Assembly: GCA_936450465.1 (NCBI GenBank)
Contig: OW388296.1
Span: 42,698,448-42,762,447 of the forward strand
Length of the DNA stretch: 64,000 bases
Direction: 5' to 3'
DNA from: Gibbula magus
Lineage: Eukaryota > Mollusca > Gastropoda > Trochida > Trochidae
Part shown: positions 15,269 to 29,512 of the stretch, in pieces
Layout: the number at the start of each line of letters is the position of its first letter
How positions within the stretch are numbered: position 1 is the first letter of the stretch
Translations under genes and position numbers: made by a program
Notes under the pieces: model-generated
Databases searched by the model: none
Told to the model about the DNA's origin: nothing
What the model saw: only the letters and a program-made list of their open reading frames with translations

Positions 15269-16595
15269 GTCAAAGATGAGCACAAACTACATTTCTTGAC
15301 AGCGAGGCTAATAACTTTCTTCAAACTGCATATTTCAGGACTAAACTGGGCTCAGAGGTGAATTACCTTGTGTTCTATCGAATGGTTATTTCGGATTTCC
15401 TCTATCTGTCTTAATTTTTAATCTATATTCACTCTTACAGAGAATCGCATAGCCAATTTGGCCAAAAATCACGGAAATTATTCTAAGTCAAAGACGAGAA
15501 CAAAGTACATTTCTTGAGGGCGAGGCTAATAACTTTCTTCGAACTGCATACTTCAGGACCAAACTTGGCTGAAATGTGAATTACCTTGTGTTCTATCGAA
15601 TGATTATTTCGGATTTCCTCTATCTGTGTTACTTTTAAATCTATATTCACTCATAGAGACAGTCGCATAGTCAATTTGGCCGTAAATTATTCTATGTCAA
15701 AAATGAGCACAAACTACATTTCTTGACAGCGAGGCTAATAACTTTCTTTAAACTGCATATTTCAGGACCAAACATGGCTGAAATGTGCACTACCTTGTGT
15801 TCTATCGAATTGTTATTTCGGATTTCCTCTGTCTGTCTAACTTTTTTAATCTATATTCACTCTTTCAGAGAGTCGCATAGCCAATTTGGCCAAAAATCAC
15901 GGAAATTATTCTAAGTCAAAGACGAGAACAAACTACATTTCTTGAGGGCGAGGCTAATAACTTTCTTCGAACTGCATACTTCAGGACCAAACTTGGCTGA
16001 AATGTGAATTACCGTGTGTTCTATCGAATGATTATTTCGGATTTCCTCTATCTGTGTTACTTTTAAATCTATATTCACTCATAGAGACAGTCGCATAGTC
16101 AATTTGGCCGTAAATTATTCTATGTCAAAAATGAGCACAAACTACATTTTTTGGACAGCGAGGCTAATAACTTTCTTCAATCTGCATATTTCAGGACCAA
16201 ACTTGGCTGAAATGTGCATTACCTTGTGTTCTATCAAATGTTTATTTCGGATTTCCTCCATCTGTCTTACTTTGTAATCTATATTCACTCTTACAGTGAG
16301 TCGCATAGCCAATTTGGCCAAAAATCACGGAAATTATTCTAAGTCAAAGACGAGAACAAACTACATTTCTTGAGAGCGAGGTTAATAACTTTCTTCAAAC
16401 TGCATATTTCAGGACCAAACTTGGCTGAGATGTGCATTAACTTGTGTTCTATCGAATGGTTATTTCCGATTTCTTCTATCTATCTTACTTTATAATCTAT
16501 ATTCACTCTTACAGACATTCGCATACCCAATTTGGCCAAAAATCCCGTAAATTATTTTAAGTCAAAGACGAGCACAAACTACATTTCCTGAGGGC

Positions 16596-17450
16596 GAGGC
16601 TAATAACTTTCTTCAAACTGCATATTTCAGGACCACACTTGGCTGAGATGTGCATTTTATTGTGTTCTATTGAATGGTTATTTCGGATTTCCTCTATCTG
16701 TGTTACTTTCAAATCTATATTCACGCTTACAGAGAGTCGCATAGCCAATTTGGCCAAAAATCACGGAAATTATTCTAAATCAAAGACGAGAACAAACTAC
16801 ATTTCTTGACAGCGAGGCTAATAACTTTCTTCAATCTGCATATTTCAGGACCAAACTTGGATGAGATGTGCATTACCTTGTGTTCTATCGAATGGTTATT
16901 TCGGATTTTCTCCATCTGTCTTACTTTTTAAACTATATTCACTCTTACAGAGAGTCGCATAGCCAATTTGGCCGGAAATTATTCTAAGTCAAAGACGAGA
17001 ACAAACTACATTTCTTGACAGCGAGGCTAATAACTTTCTTCAAACTGCATATTTCAGGACCACACTTGGCTGAGATGTGCATTTTATTGTGTTCTATTGA
17101 ATGGTTATTTCGGATTTCCTCTATCTGTGTTACTTTCAAATCTATATTCACGCTTACAGAGAGTCGCATAGCCAATTTGGCCAAAAATCACGGAAATTAT
17201 TCTAAATCAAAGACGAGAACAAACTACATTTCTTGACAGCGAGGCTAATAACTTTCTTCAATCTGCATATTTCAGGACCAAACTTGGATGAGATGTGCAT
17301 TACCTTGTGTTCTATCGAATGGTTATTTCGGATTTTCTCCATCTGTCTTACTTTTTAAACTATATTCACTCTTACAGAGAGTCGCATAGCCAATTTGGCC
17401 GGAAATTATTCTAAGTCAAAGACGAGAACAAACTACATTTCTTGACAGCG
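16596..17450. repeat. Sat1 tandem dimer pair, period 427 bp
   Basis: Two successive 427-bp dimers (218 + 209 bp) share GGACCACACTTGG, TATTCACGCTTACAG, TCTAAATCAAAGACGAG and CTTGGATGAGATG. Copy 2 (about 25,204-25,638) has only one such dimer, part of the 645-bp length difference between the copies. Just downstream, 17,660-17,877 and 17,878-18,095 are two near-identical 218-bp monomers with the private variant CAAACGGGGCTGAAATG. Confidence 0.75.
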
Positions 17451-20035
17451 AGGCTAATAACTTTCTTCAAATGTCATATTTCAGGACCAAACTTGGCTGA
17501 AATGTGCACTACCTTGTGTTCTATCGAATGGATATTTCGGATTTCCTCTATCTGTCTTACTTTTAAATCTATATTCACTCTTACAGAGAGTCGCATAGCC
17601 AATTTGGAAAACAATCCCTTAACTTATTTTAAGTCAAAGACGAGAACAAACTACATTTCTTGACAGCGAGGCTAATAACTTTCTTCAATCTGCATATTTC
17701 AGGACCAAACGGGGCTGAAATGTGCATTACCTTGTGTTCTATCAAATGTTTATTTCGGATTTCCTCCATCTGTCTTACTTTTAAATCTATATTCACTCTT
17801 ACAGAGAGTCGCATAGCCAATTTGGAAAACAATCCCTTAACTTATTTTAAGTCAAAGACGAGAACAAACTACATTTCTTGACAGCGAGGCTAATAACTTT
17901 CTTCAATCTGCATATTTCAGGACCAAACGGGGCTGAAATGTGCATTACCTTGTGTTCTATCAAATGTTTATTTCGGATTTCCTCCATCTGTTTTACTTTG
18001 TAATCTATGTTCACTCTTACAGAGAGTCGCATAGCCAATTTGGCCAAAAATCACGGAAATTATTCTAAGTCAAAGACGAGAACAAACTACAATTCTTGAC
18101 AGCGAGGCTAATAACTTTCTTCAAACTGTATATTTCAGCACCACACTTTGCTGATATGTGCATTACCTTGCGTTCTATCGAATGATTATTTCGGATTTCC
18201 TCTTTCTGTCTTACTTTTAAATCTATATTCACTCTTACAGAGAGTCGCATAGCCAATTTGGCCGGAAATTATTCTAAGTCAAAAATGAGCACAAACTACA
18301 TTTTTTGAGAGCGAGGCTAATAACTTTCTTCAAACTGCATATTTCACGACCAAACTTGGCTGAGATGTGCATTTTATTGTGTTCTATTGAATGGTTATTT
18401 CGGATTTTCTCTATCTGTGTTACTTTTGAATCTATATTCACTCTTACAGAGAGTCGCATAGCCAATTAGGCCAAAATCCCGTAAATTATTCTAAGTCAAA
18501 GACGAGCACAAACTACATTTCTTGACAGCGAGGCTAATAACTTTCTTCAATCTGCATATTTCAGGACCAAACTTGGCTTAGATGTGCACTACCTTGTGTT
18601 CTATCGAATGTTTATTTCGGATTTCCTCTATCTGTCTTACTTTTTTAATCTGTATTCACTCTTACAGAGAGTCGCATAGCCAATTTGGCAAAAAATCACG
18701 GAAATTATTCTAAGTCAAAGACGAGAACAAACTACATTTCTTGAGAGCGAGGTTAATAACTTTCTTCAAACTGCATATTTCAGGACCAAACTTGGCTGAG
18801 ATGTGCATTAACTTGTGTTCTATCGAATGGTTATTTCCGATTTCTTCTATCTATCTTACTTTATAATCTATATTCACTCTTACAGACATTCGCATACCCA
18901 ATTTGGCCAAAAATCCCGTAAATTATTTTAAGTCAAAGACGAGCACAAACTACATTTCCTGAGGGCGAGGCTAATAACTTTCTTCAAACTGCATATTTCA
19001 GGACCAAACTTGGCTGAAATGTGCATTACCTTGTGGTCTATCGAATGGTTATTTCGGATTTCCTCTATCTGTGTTACTTTATAATCTATATTCACTCTTA
19101 CAGACATTCGCATAGCCAATTTGGCCACAAATCCCGTAAATTATTTTAAGTCAAAGACGAGAACAAACTACATTTCTTAACAGCGAGGCTAATAACTTTC
19201 TTCAAACTGCATATTTCAGGACCAAACTTGGCTGAGATGTGCATTACCTTGTGTTCTATCGAATGGTTATTTCCGATTTCTTCTATCTCTGTTACTTTTA
19301 AATCTATATTCACTCTTACAGAGAGTCGCATAGCCAATTTGGAAAACAATCCCTTAACTTATTTTAAGTCAAAGACGAGAACAAACTACATTTCTTGACA
19401 GCGAGGCTAATAACTTTCTTCAATCTGCATATTTCAGGACCAAACTTGGCTGAAATGTGCACTACCTTGTGTTCTATCGAATGGTTATTTCGGATTTTTT
19501 CTATCTGTCTTACTTTATAATCTATATTCACTCTTACAGACATTCGCATAGCCAATTTGGCCAAAAATCACGCAAATTATTCTTAGTCAAAGATGAGCAC
19601 AAACTACATTTCCTGAGGGCGAGGCTAATAACTTTCTTCAAACTGCATATTTCAGGAGTAAACTGGGCTCAGAGGTGAATTACCTTGTGTTCTATCGAAT
19701 GGTTATTTCGGATTTCCTCTATCTGTCTTACTTTTTAATCTATATTCACTCTTACAGACATTCGCATAGCCAATTTGGCCAAAAATCCCGTAAATTATTC
19801 TAAGTCAAAGACGAGAACAAACTACATTTCTTGACAGCGAGGTTAATAACTTTCTTCAAACTGCATATTTCAGGACCAAACTTGGCTGAGATGTGCATTA
19901 CCTTGTGTTCTATCGAATGGTTATTTCGGATTTCCTGTTTCTGTGTTACTTTTTAATCTATATTCACTCTTATAAAGAGTCGGATAGCCAATTTGGCCAA
20001 AAATCACGCAAATTATTCTTAGTCAAAGACGAGAA

Positions 20036-23000
20036 CAAACTACATTTCTTGACAGCGAGGCTAATAACTTTCTTCAAACTGCATATTTCAGGACCAAACT
20101 TGGCTGAATTGTGCACTACCTTGTGTTCTATCGAATGGTTATTTCGGATTTCCTGTTTCTGTGTTACTTTTTAATCTATATTCACTCTTATAAAGAGTCG
20201 GATAGCCAATTTGGCCAAAAATCACGCAAATTATTCTTAGTCAAAGATGAGCACAAACTACATTTCTTGACAGCGAGGCTAATAACTTTCTTCAAACTGC
20301 ATATTTCAGGACCAAACTTGGCTGAGATGTGCATTTTATTGTGTTCTATTGAATGGTTATTTCGGATTTTCTCTATCTGTGTTACTTTTAAATCTATATT
20401 CACTCTTATAGAGAGTCGCATAGCCAATTTGGCCGGAAATTATTCTAAGTCAAAGACGAGAACAAACTACATTTCTTGAGAGCGAGGCTAATAACTTTCT
20501 TCAATCTGCATATTTCAGGACCAAACTTGGCTGAGATGTGCATTACCTTGTGTTCTATCGAATGGTTATTTCGGATTTCCTGTTTCTGTGTTACTTTTTA
20601 ATCTATATTCACTCTTACAGAGAGTCGCATAGCCAATTTGGCCAAAAATCATGGAAGTTATTCTAAGTCAAAGACGAGAACAAACTACATTTCTTGAGAG
20701 CGAGGTTTATAACTTTCTTCAGACTGCATATTTCAGGACCAATCTTGGCTGACATGTGCATTACCTTGTATTCTATCGAATGGTTATTCCGGATTTCCTC
20801 GATCTGTCTTACTTTTTAATTTATATTCACTCATAGAGAGAGTCGCATAGCCAATTTGGCAAAAAATCACGGAAATTAGTCTCAGTCAAAGACGAGCACA
20901 AACTACATTTCTTGACAGCGAGGCTAATAACTTTCTTCAAACTGCATATTTCAGGACCAAACTTGGCTGAGATGTTCATTACCTTGTATTCTATCGAATG
21001 GTTATTCCGGATTTCATCGATCTGTCTTACTTTTTAATCTATATTCACTCTTACAGAGAGTCGCATAGTCAATTTGGCAAAAAATCACGGAAATTAGTCT
21101 CAGTCAAAGACGAGCACAAACTACATTTCTTGACAGCGAGGCTAATAACGTTCTTCAAACTGCATATTTCAGGACCAAACTTGGCTGAATTGTGCATTAC
21201 CTTGTGTTCTATCGAATGGTTATTTCGGATTTCCTGTTTCTGTGTTACTTTTTAATCTATATTCACTCTTATAAAGAGTCGGATAGCCAATTTGGCCAAA
21301 AATCACGCAAATTATTCTTAGTCAAAGACGAGAACAAACTACATTTCTTGAGAGCGAGGTTTATAACTTTCTTCAAACTGCATATTTCATGACCAAACTT
21401 GGCTGAGATGTGCATTACCTGGTATTCTATCGAATGGTTATTCCGGATTTCCTCGATCTGTCTTACTTTTTAATTTATATTCACTCATAGAGAGAGTCGC
21501 ATAGCCAATTTGGCCGGAAATTATTCTAAGTCATTTATGAGCACGAACTACATTTCTTGACAGCGAGGCTAATAACTTTCTTCAAACTGCATATTTCAGG
21601 ACTAAACTGGGCTCAGAGGTGAATTACCTTGTGTTCTATCGAATGGTTATTTCGGATTTCCTCTATCTGTCTTACTTTTTAATCTATATTCACTCTTACA
21701 GAGAGTCGCATAGTCAATTTGGCAAAAAATCACGGAAATTAGTCTCAGTCAAAGACGAGCACAAACTACATTTCTTGACAGCGAGGCTAATAACTTTCTT
21801 CAAACTGCATATTTCAGGACCAAACTTGGCTGAGATGTTCATTACCTTGTATTCTATCGAATGGTTATTCCGGATTTCATCGATCTGTCTTACTTTTTAA
21901 TTTATATTCACTCTTACAGAGAGTCGCATACCCAATTTGGCCGGAAATTATTCTAAGTCAAAGACGAGAACAAACTACATTTCTTGACAGCGAGGCTAAT
22001 AACTTTGTTCAAACTGCATATTTCAGGACCAAACTTGGCTGAAATGTGCACTACCTTGTGTTCTATCGAATGGTTATTTCGGATTTCCTCTTTCTATCTT
22101 ACATTTTAAACTATATTCACTCTTACAGAGAGTCGCATAGCCAATTTGGACAAAAATCCCTTAACTTATTTTAAGTCAAAGACGAGCACAAACTACATTT
22201 CTTGACAGCGAGGCTAATAACTTTCTTCAAACTGCATATGAGATGTGCGTTACCTTGTGTTCTATCGAATGGTTATTTCGGATTTCCTCTATCTGTCTTA
22301 CTCTTAAATCTATATTCACTCATATAGAGAGTCGCATAGTCAATTTGGCCGTAAATTATTATATGTCAAAGACGAGAACAAACTACATTTCTTGACAGCG
22401 AGGCTAATAACTTTCTTCAAATGTCATATTTCACAACCAAACTTGGCTGAAATGTGCATTTTGTTGTGTTCTATTGAACGGTTGTTTCGGATTTTCTCTA
22501 TCTGTGTTACTTTTAAATCTATATTCACTCTTACAGAGAGTCGCATAGCCAATTTGGACAAAAATCACGAAAATTATTCCAAGTCAAAGACGAGAACAAA
22601 CTACATTTCTTGAGAGAGAGGTTTATAACTTTCTTCAAACTGCATATTTCACGACCAAACTTGACTGAGATGTGCATTTTATAGTGTTCTATTGAATGGT
22701 TATTTCGGATTTCCTCCATCTGTCTTACTTTTTAATCTATGTTCACTCTTACAGAGAGTAGCATAGCCAATTTGGCCAAAAATCACGGAAATTATTCTAA
22801 GTCAAAGACGAGAACAAACTACATTTCTTGAGGGCGAGGCTAATAACTTTCTTCAAACTGCATATTTCAGGACCAAACTGGGCTGAAATGTGCACTACCT
22901 TGTGTTCTATCGAATTGTTATTTCGGATTTCCTCTGTCTGTCTTACTTTTTTAATCTATATTCACTCTTTCAGAGAGTCGCATAGCCAATTTGGCCAAAA

Positions 23001-26000
23001 ATCATGGAAATTATTCTAAGTCAAAGACGAGAACAAACTACATTTCTTGAGGGCGAGGCTAATAACTTTCTTCAAACTGCATACTTCAGGACCAAACTTG
23101 GCTGAAATGTGCATTACCTTGTGTTCTATCGAATGATTATTTCGGATTTCCTCTATCTGTGTTACTTTTAAATCTATATTCACTCTTACAGAGAGTCGCA
23201 TAGCCAATTTGGCCAAAAATCACGGAAATTATTCTAAGTCAAAGACGAGAACAAACTACATTTCTTGAGAGCGAGGCTAATAACTTTCTTCAAACTGCAT
23301 ACTTCAGGACCAAACTTGGCTGAAATGTGCACTACCTTGTGTTCTATCGAATGGTTATTTCGGATTTCCTCTATCTGTCTTACTTTTTTAATCTATATTC
23401 ACTCTTACAGAGAGTCGCATAGCCAATTTGGCCAAAAATCACAGAAATTATTCTAAGTCAAAGACGAGAACAAACTACATTTCCTGAGGGCGAGGCTAAT
23501 AACTTTCTTCAAACTGCATATTTCAGGACCAAACTTGGCTGAAATGTGCATTTTATTGTGTTCTATTGAACGGTTATTTCGGATTTTCTCTATCTGTGTT
23601 ACTTTCAAATCTATATTCACTCTTACAGAGAGTCGCATAGCCAATTTGGCAAAAAATCACGGAAATTATTCTAAATCAAAGACGAGAACAAACTACATTT
23701 CTTGACAGCGAGGCTAATAACTTTCTTCAATCTGCATATTTCAGGACCAAACTTGGCTGAGATGTGCAGTACCTTGTGTTCTATCGAATGGTTATTCCGG
23801 ATTTCCTCGATCTGTCTTACTTTTTAATTTATATTCACTCATAGAGAGAGTCGCATAGCCAATTTGGCCGGAAATTATTCCAAGTCAAAGACGAGAACAA
23901 ACTACATTTCTTGACAGCGAGGCTAATAACTTTCTTCAAACTGCATATTTCAGGACCAAACTTGGCTGAATTGTGCATTACCTTGTGTTCTATCGAATGG
24001 TTATTTCGGATTTCCTGTTTCTGTGTTACTTTTTAATCTATATTCACTCTTATAAAGAGTCGGATAGCCAATTTTGCCAAAAATCACGCAAATTATTCTT
24101 AGTCAAAGATGAGCACAAACTACATTTCTTGACAGCGAGGCTAATAACTTTCTTCAAACTGCATATTTCAGGACTAAACTGGGCTCAGAGGTGAATTACC
24201 TTGTGTTCTATCGAATGGTTATTTCGGATTTCCTCTATCTGTCTTAATTTTTAATCTATATTCACTCTTACAGAGAATCGCATAGCCAATTTGGCCAAAA
24301 ATCACGGAAATTATTCTAAGTCAAAGACGAGAACAAAGTACATTTCTTGAGGGCGAGGCTAATAACTTTCTTCGAACTGCATACTTCAGGACCAAACTTG
24401 GCTGAAATGTGAATTACCTTGTGTTCTATCGAATGATTATTTCGGATTTCCTCTATCTGTGTTACTTTTAAATCTATATTCACTCATAGAGACAGTCGCA
24501 TAGTCAATTTGGCCGTAAATTATTCTATGTCAAAAATGAGCACAAACTACATTTCTTGACAGCGAGGCTAATAACTTTCTTTAAACTGCATATTTCAGGA
24601 CCAAACATGGCTGAAATGTGCACTACCTTGTGTTCTATCGAATTGTTATTTCGGATTTCCTCTGTCTGTCTAACTTTTTTAATCTATATTCACTCTTTCA
24701 GAGAGTCGCATAGCCAATTTGGCCAAAAATCACGGAAATTATTCTAAGTCAAAGACGAGAACAAACTACATTTCTTGAGGGCGAGGCTAATAACTTTCTT
24801 CGAACTGCATACTTCAGGACCAAACTTGGCTGAAATGTGAATTACCTTGTGTTCTATCGAATGATTATTTCGGATTTCCTCTATCTGTGTTACTTTTAAA
24901 TCTATATTCACTCATAGAGACAGTCGCATAGTCAATTTGGCCGTAAATTATTCTATGTCAAAAATGAGCACAAACTACATTTTTTGGACAGCGAGGCTAA
25001 TAACTTTCTTCAATCTGCATATTTCAGGACCAAACTTGGCTGAAATGTGCATTACCTTGTGTTCTATCAAATGTTTATTTCGGATTTCCTCCATCTGTCT
25101 TACTTTGTAATCTATATTCACTCTTACAGTGAGTCGCATAGCCAATTTGGCCAAAAATCACGGAAATTATTCTAAGTCAAAGACGAGAACAAACTACATT
25201 TCTTGACAGCGAGGCTAATAACTTTCTTCAAACTGCATATTTCAGGACCACACTTGGCTGAGATGTGCATTTTATTGTGTTCTATTGAATGGTTATTTCG
25301 GATTTCCTCTATCTGTGTTACTTTCAAATCTATATTCACGCTTACAGAGAGTCGCATAGCCAATTTGGCCAAAAATCACGGAAATTATTCTAAATCAAAG
25401 ACGAGAACAAACTACATTTCTTGACAGCGAGGCTAATAACTTTCTTCAATCTGCATATTTCAGGACCAAACTTGGATGAGATGTGCATTACCTTGTGTTC
25501 TATCGAATGGTTATTTCGGATTTTCTCCATCTGTCTTACTTTTTAAACTATATTCACTCTTACAGAGAGTCGCATAGCCAATTTGGCCGGAAATTATTCT
25601 AAGTCAAAGACGAGAACAAACTACATTTCTTGACAGCGAGGCTAATAACTTTCTTCAAATGTCATATTTCAGGACCAAACTTGGCTGAAATGTGCACTAC
25701 CTTGTGTTCTATCGAATGGATATTTCGGATTTCCTCTATCTGTCTTACTTTTAAATCTATATTCACTCTTACAGAGAGTCGCATAGCCAATTTGGAAAAC
25801 AATCCCTTAACTTATTTTAAGTCAAAGACGAGAACAAACTACATTTCTTGACAGCGAGGCTAATAACTTTCTTCAATCTGCATATTTCAGGACCAAACGG
25901 GGCTGAAATGTGCATTACCTTGTGTTCTATCAAATGTTTATTTCGGATTTCCTCCATCTGTCTTACTTTTAAATCTATATTCACTCTTACAGAGAGTCGC

Positions 26001-27986
26001 ATAGCCAATTTGGAAAACAATCCCTTAACTTATTTTAAGTCAAAGACGAGAACAAACTACATTTCTTGACAGCGAGGCTAATAACTTTCTTCAATCTGCA
26101 TATTTCAGGACCAAACGGGGCTGAAATGTGCATTACCTTGTGTTCTATCAAATGTTTATTTCGGATTTCCTCCATCTGTTTTACTTTGTAATCTATGTTC
26201 ACTCTTACAGAGAGTCGCAGAGCCAATTTGGCCAAAAATCACGGAAATTATTCTAAGTCAAAGACGAGAACAAACTACAATTCTTGACAGCGAGGCTAAT
26301 AACTTTCTTCAAACTGTATATTTCAGCACCACACTTTGCTGATATGTGCATTACCTTGCGTTCTATCGAATGATTATTTCGGATTTCCTCTTTCTGTCTT
26401 ACTTTTAAATCTATATTCACTCTTACAGAGAGTCGCATAGCCAATTTGGCCGGAAATTATTCTAAGTCAAAAATGAGCACAAACTACATTTTTTGAGAGC
26501 GAGGCTAATAACTTTCTTCAAACTGCATATTTCACGACCAAACTTGGCTGAGATGTGCATTTTATTGTGTTCTATTGAATGGTTATTTCGGATTTTCTCT
26601 ATCTGTGTTACTTTTGAATCTATATTCACTCTTACAGAGAGTCGCATAGCCAATTAGGCCAAAATCCCGTAAATTATTCTAAGTCAAAGACGAGCACAAA
26701 CTACATTTCTTGACAGCGAGGCTAATAACTTTCTTCAATCTGCATATTTCAGGACCAAACTTGGCTTAGATGTGCACTACCTTGTGTTCTATCGAATGTT
26801 TATTTCGGATTTCCTCTATCTGTCTTACTTTTTTAATCTGTATTCACTCTTACAGAGAGTCGCATAGCCAATTTGGCAAAAAATCACGGAAATTATTGTA
26901 AGTCAAAGACGAGAACAAACTACATTTCTTGAGAGCGAGGTTAATAACTTTCTTCAAACTGCATATTTCAGGACCAAACTTGGCTGAGATGTGCATTAAC
27001 TTGTGTTCTATCGAATGGTTATTTCCGATTTCTTCTATCTATCTTACTTTATAATCTATATTCACTCTTACAGACATTCGCATACCCAATTTGGCCAAAA
27101 TTCCGTAAATTATTTTAAGTCAAAGACGAGCACAAACTACATTTCCTGAGGGCGAGGCTAATAACTTTCTTCAAACTGCATATTTCAGGACCAAACTTGG
27201 CTGAAATGTGCATTACCTTGTGGTCTATCGAATGGTTATTTCGGATTTCCTCTATCTGTGTTACTTTATAATCTATATTCACTCTTACAGACATTCGCAT
27301 AGCCAATTTGGCCACAAATCCCGTAAATTATTTTAAGTCAAAGACGAGAACAAACTACATTTCTTAACAGCGAGGCTAATAACTTTCTTCAAACTGCATA
27401 TTTCAGGACCAAACTTGGCTGAGATGTGCATTACCTTGTGTTCTATCGAATGGTTATTTCCGATTTCTTCTATCTCTGTTACTTTTAAATCTATATTCAC
27501 TCTTACAGAGAGTCGCATAGCCAATTTGGAAAACAATCCCTTAACTTATTTTAAGTCAAAGACGAGAACAAACTACATTTCTTGACAGCGAGGCTAATAA
27601 CTTTCTTCAATCTGCATATTTCAGGACCAAACTTGGCTGAAATGTGCACTACCTTGTGTTCTATCGAATGGTTATTTCGGATTTTTTCTATCTGTCTTAC
27701 TTTATAATCTATATTCACTCTTACAGACATTCGCATAGCCAATTTGGCCAAAAATCACGCAAATTATTCTTAGTCAAAGATGAGCACAAACTACATTTCC
27801 TGAGGGCGAGGCTAATAACTTTCTCAAACTGCATATTTCAGGAGTAAACTGGGCTCAGAGGTGAATTACCTTGTGTTCTATCGAATGGTTATTTCGGATT
27901 TCCTCTATCTGTCTTACTTTTTAATCTATATTCACTCTTACAGACATTCGCATAGCCAATTTGGCCAAAAATCCCGTAAATTATTT
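20036..27986. repeat. Sat1 segmental duplication, copy 2 (about 8.0 kb)
   Basis: Second copy of the block at 9,475-19,799, separated from it by only about 237 bp (roughly one monomer). Landmarks recur in the same order: the TTATAAAGAGTCGG monomers, a 19-bp-deleted monomer at 22,239, the GAGAGAGAGG monomer, the CACACTTGG monomer, the CAAACGGGGC pair and the GACATTCGCATAG monomers. It is shorter than copy 1 by 2,374 bp, which is 209 + 1519 + 645 + 1. Private differences are rare single substitutions plus one triple change at 21,534-21,536. Confidence 0.85.
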
Positions 27987-29512
27987 TAAGTCAAAGACGA
28001 GAACAAACTACATTTCTTGACAGCGAGGCTAATAACTTTCTTCAATCTGCATATTTCAGGACCAAACTTGGCTGAAATGTGCACTACCTTGTGTTCTATC
28101 GAATGGTTATTTCGGATTTCCTCTATCTGTCTTACTTTTTTAATCTATATTCACTCTTACAGAGAGTCGCATAGCCAATTTGGCCAAAAATCACGGAAAT
28201 TATTCTAAGTCAAAGACGAGAACAAACTACATTTCTTGACAGCGAGGTTAATAACTTTCTTCAAACTGCATATTTCAGGACCAAACTTGGTTGAGATGTG
28301 CATTACCTTGTGTTCTATCGAATGGTTATTTCCGATTTTTTCTATCTGTCTTACTTTATAATCTATATTCACTCTTACAGACATTCGCATAGCCAATTTG
28401 GCCAAAAATCCCGTAAATTATTTTAAGTCAAAGACGAGAACAAACTACATTTCTTGACAGCGAGGTTAATAACTTTCTTCAAACTGCATATTTCAGGACC
28501 AAACTTGGTTGAGATGTGCATTACCTTGTGTTCTATCGAATGGTTATTTCGGATTTCCTCTATCTGTGTTACTTTTAAATCTATATTCACTCTTATAGAG
28601 AGTCGCATAGCCAATTTGGCCAAAAATCACGCAAATTATTCTTAGTCAAAGATGAGCACAAACTACATTTCTTGAGAGCGAGGCTAATAACTTTCTTCAA
28701 ACTGCATATTTCAGGAGTAAACTGGGCTCAGAGGTGAATTACCTTGTGTTCTATCGAATGGTTATTTCGGATTTCCTCTATCTGTCTTACTTTTTAATCT
28801 ATATTCACTCTTACAGACATTCGCATAGCCAATTTGGCCAAAAATCCCGTAAATGATTTTAAGTCAAAGACGAGAACAAACTACAATTCTTGACAGCGAG
28901 GCTAATAACTTTCTTCAATCTGCATATTTCAGGACCAAACTTGGCTGAAATGTGCACTACCTTGTGTTCTATCGAATGGTTATTTCGGATTTCCTCTATC
29001 TGTCTTACTTTTTTAATCTATATTCACTCTTACAGAGAGTCGCATAGCCAATTTGGCCAAAAATCACGGAAATTATTCTAAGTCAAAGACGAGAACAAAC
29101 TAAATTTCTTGACAGCGAGGTTAATAACTTTCTTCAAACTGCATATTTCAGGACCAAACTTGGTTGAGATGTGCATTACCTTGTGTTCTATCGAATGGTT
29201 ATTTCCGATTTTTTCTATCTGTCTTACTTTATAATCTATATTCACTCTTACAGACATTCGCATAGCCAATTTGGCCAAAAATCCCGTAAATTATTTTAAG
29301 TCAAAGACGAGAACAAACTACATTTCTTGACAGCGAGGTTAATAACTTTCTTCAAACTGCATATTTCAGGACCAAACTTGGCTGAAATGTGCACTACCTT
29401 GTGTTCTATCGAATGGTTATTTCGGATTTCCTCTATCTGTGTTACTTTTAAATCTATATTCACTCTTATAGAGAGTCGCATAGCCAATTTGGCCAAAAAT
29501 CACGGAAATTAT
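27767..29512. repeat. Sat1 higher-order repeat, two units of 873 bp (four monomers)
   Basis: Units of about 873 bp start near 27,767 and 28,640. Each carries TTCTTAGTCAAAGATGAGC, the GGAGTAAACTGGGCTCAGAGG variant split over adjacent sites, a GACATTCGCATAGCC monomer, a 219-bp monomer with CTTTTTTAATC, and a GTTGAGATGTGCATT or CTGAAATGTGCACT monomer. The first unit has a 1-bp deletion in CTTTCTCAAACTG at about 27,822. Confidence 0.7.

Larger units (their letters stand above)
9475..19799. repeat. Sat1 segmental duplication, copy 1 (about 10.3 kb)
   Basis: This stretch matches 20,036-27,986 in the same order with only scattered substitutions. The offset between copies steps from 10,561 to 10,352, then 8,833, 8,188 and 8,187 along the length. 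So copy 1 carries three extra pieces: 209 bp (about 10,767-10,975), 1519 bp (one unit of the tandem pair at 12,231-15,268) and 645 bp (about 16,340-16,984). Each is a whole number of monomers. A 1-bp indel near 27,093 accounts for the last step. Unequal exchange within one or both copies after duplication explains this. Because the copies are so alike, an assembly artefact must also be kept in mind. Confidence 0.85.
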
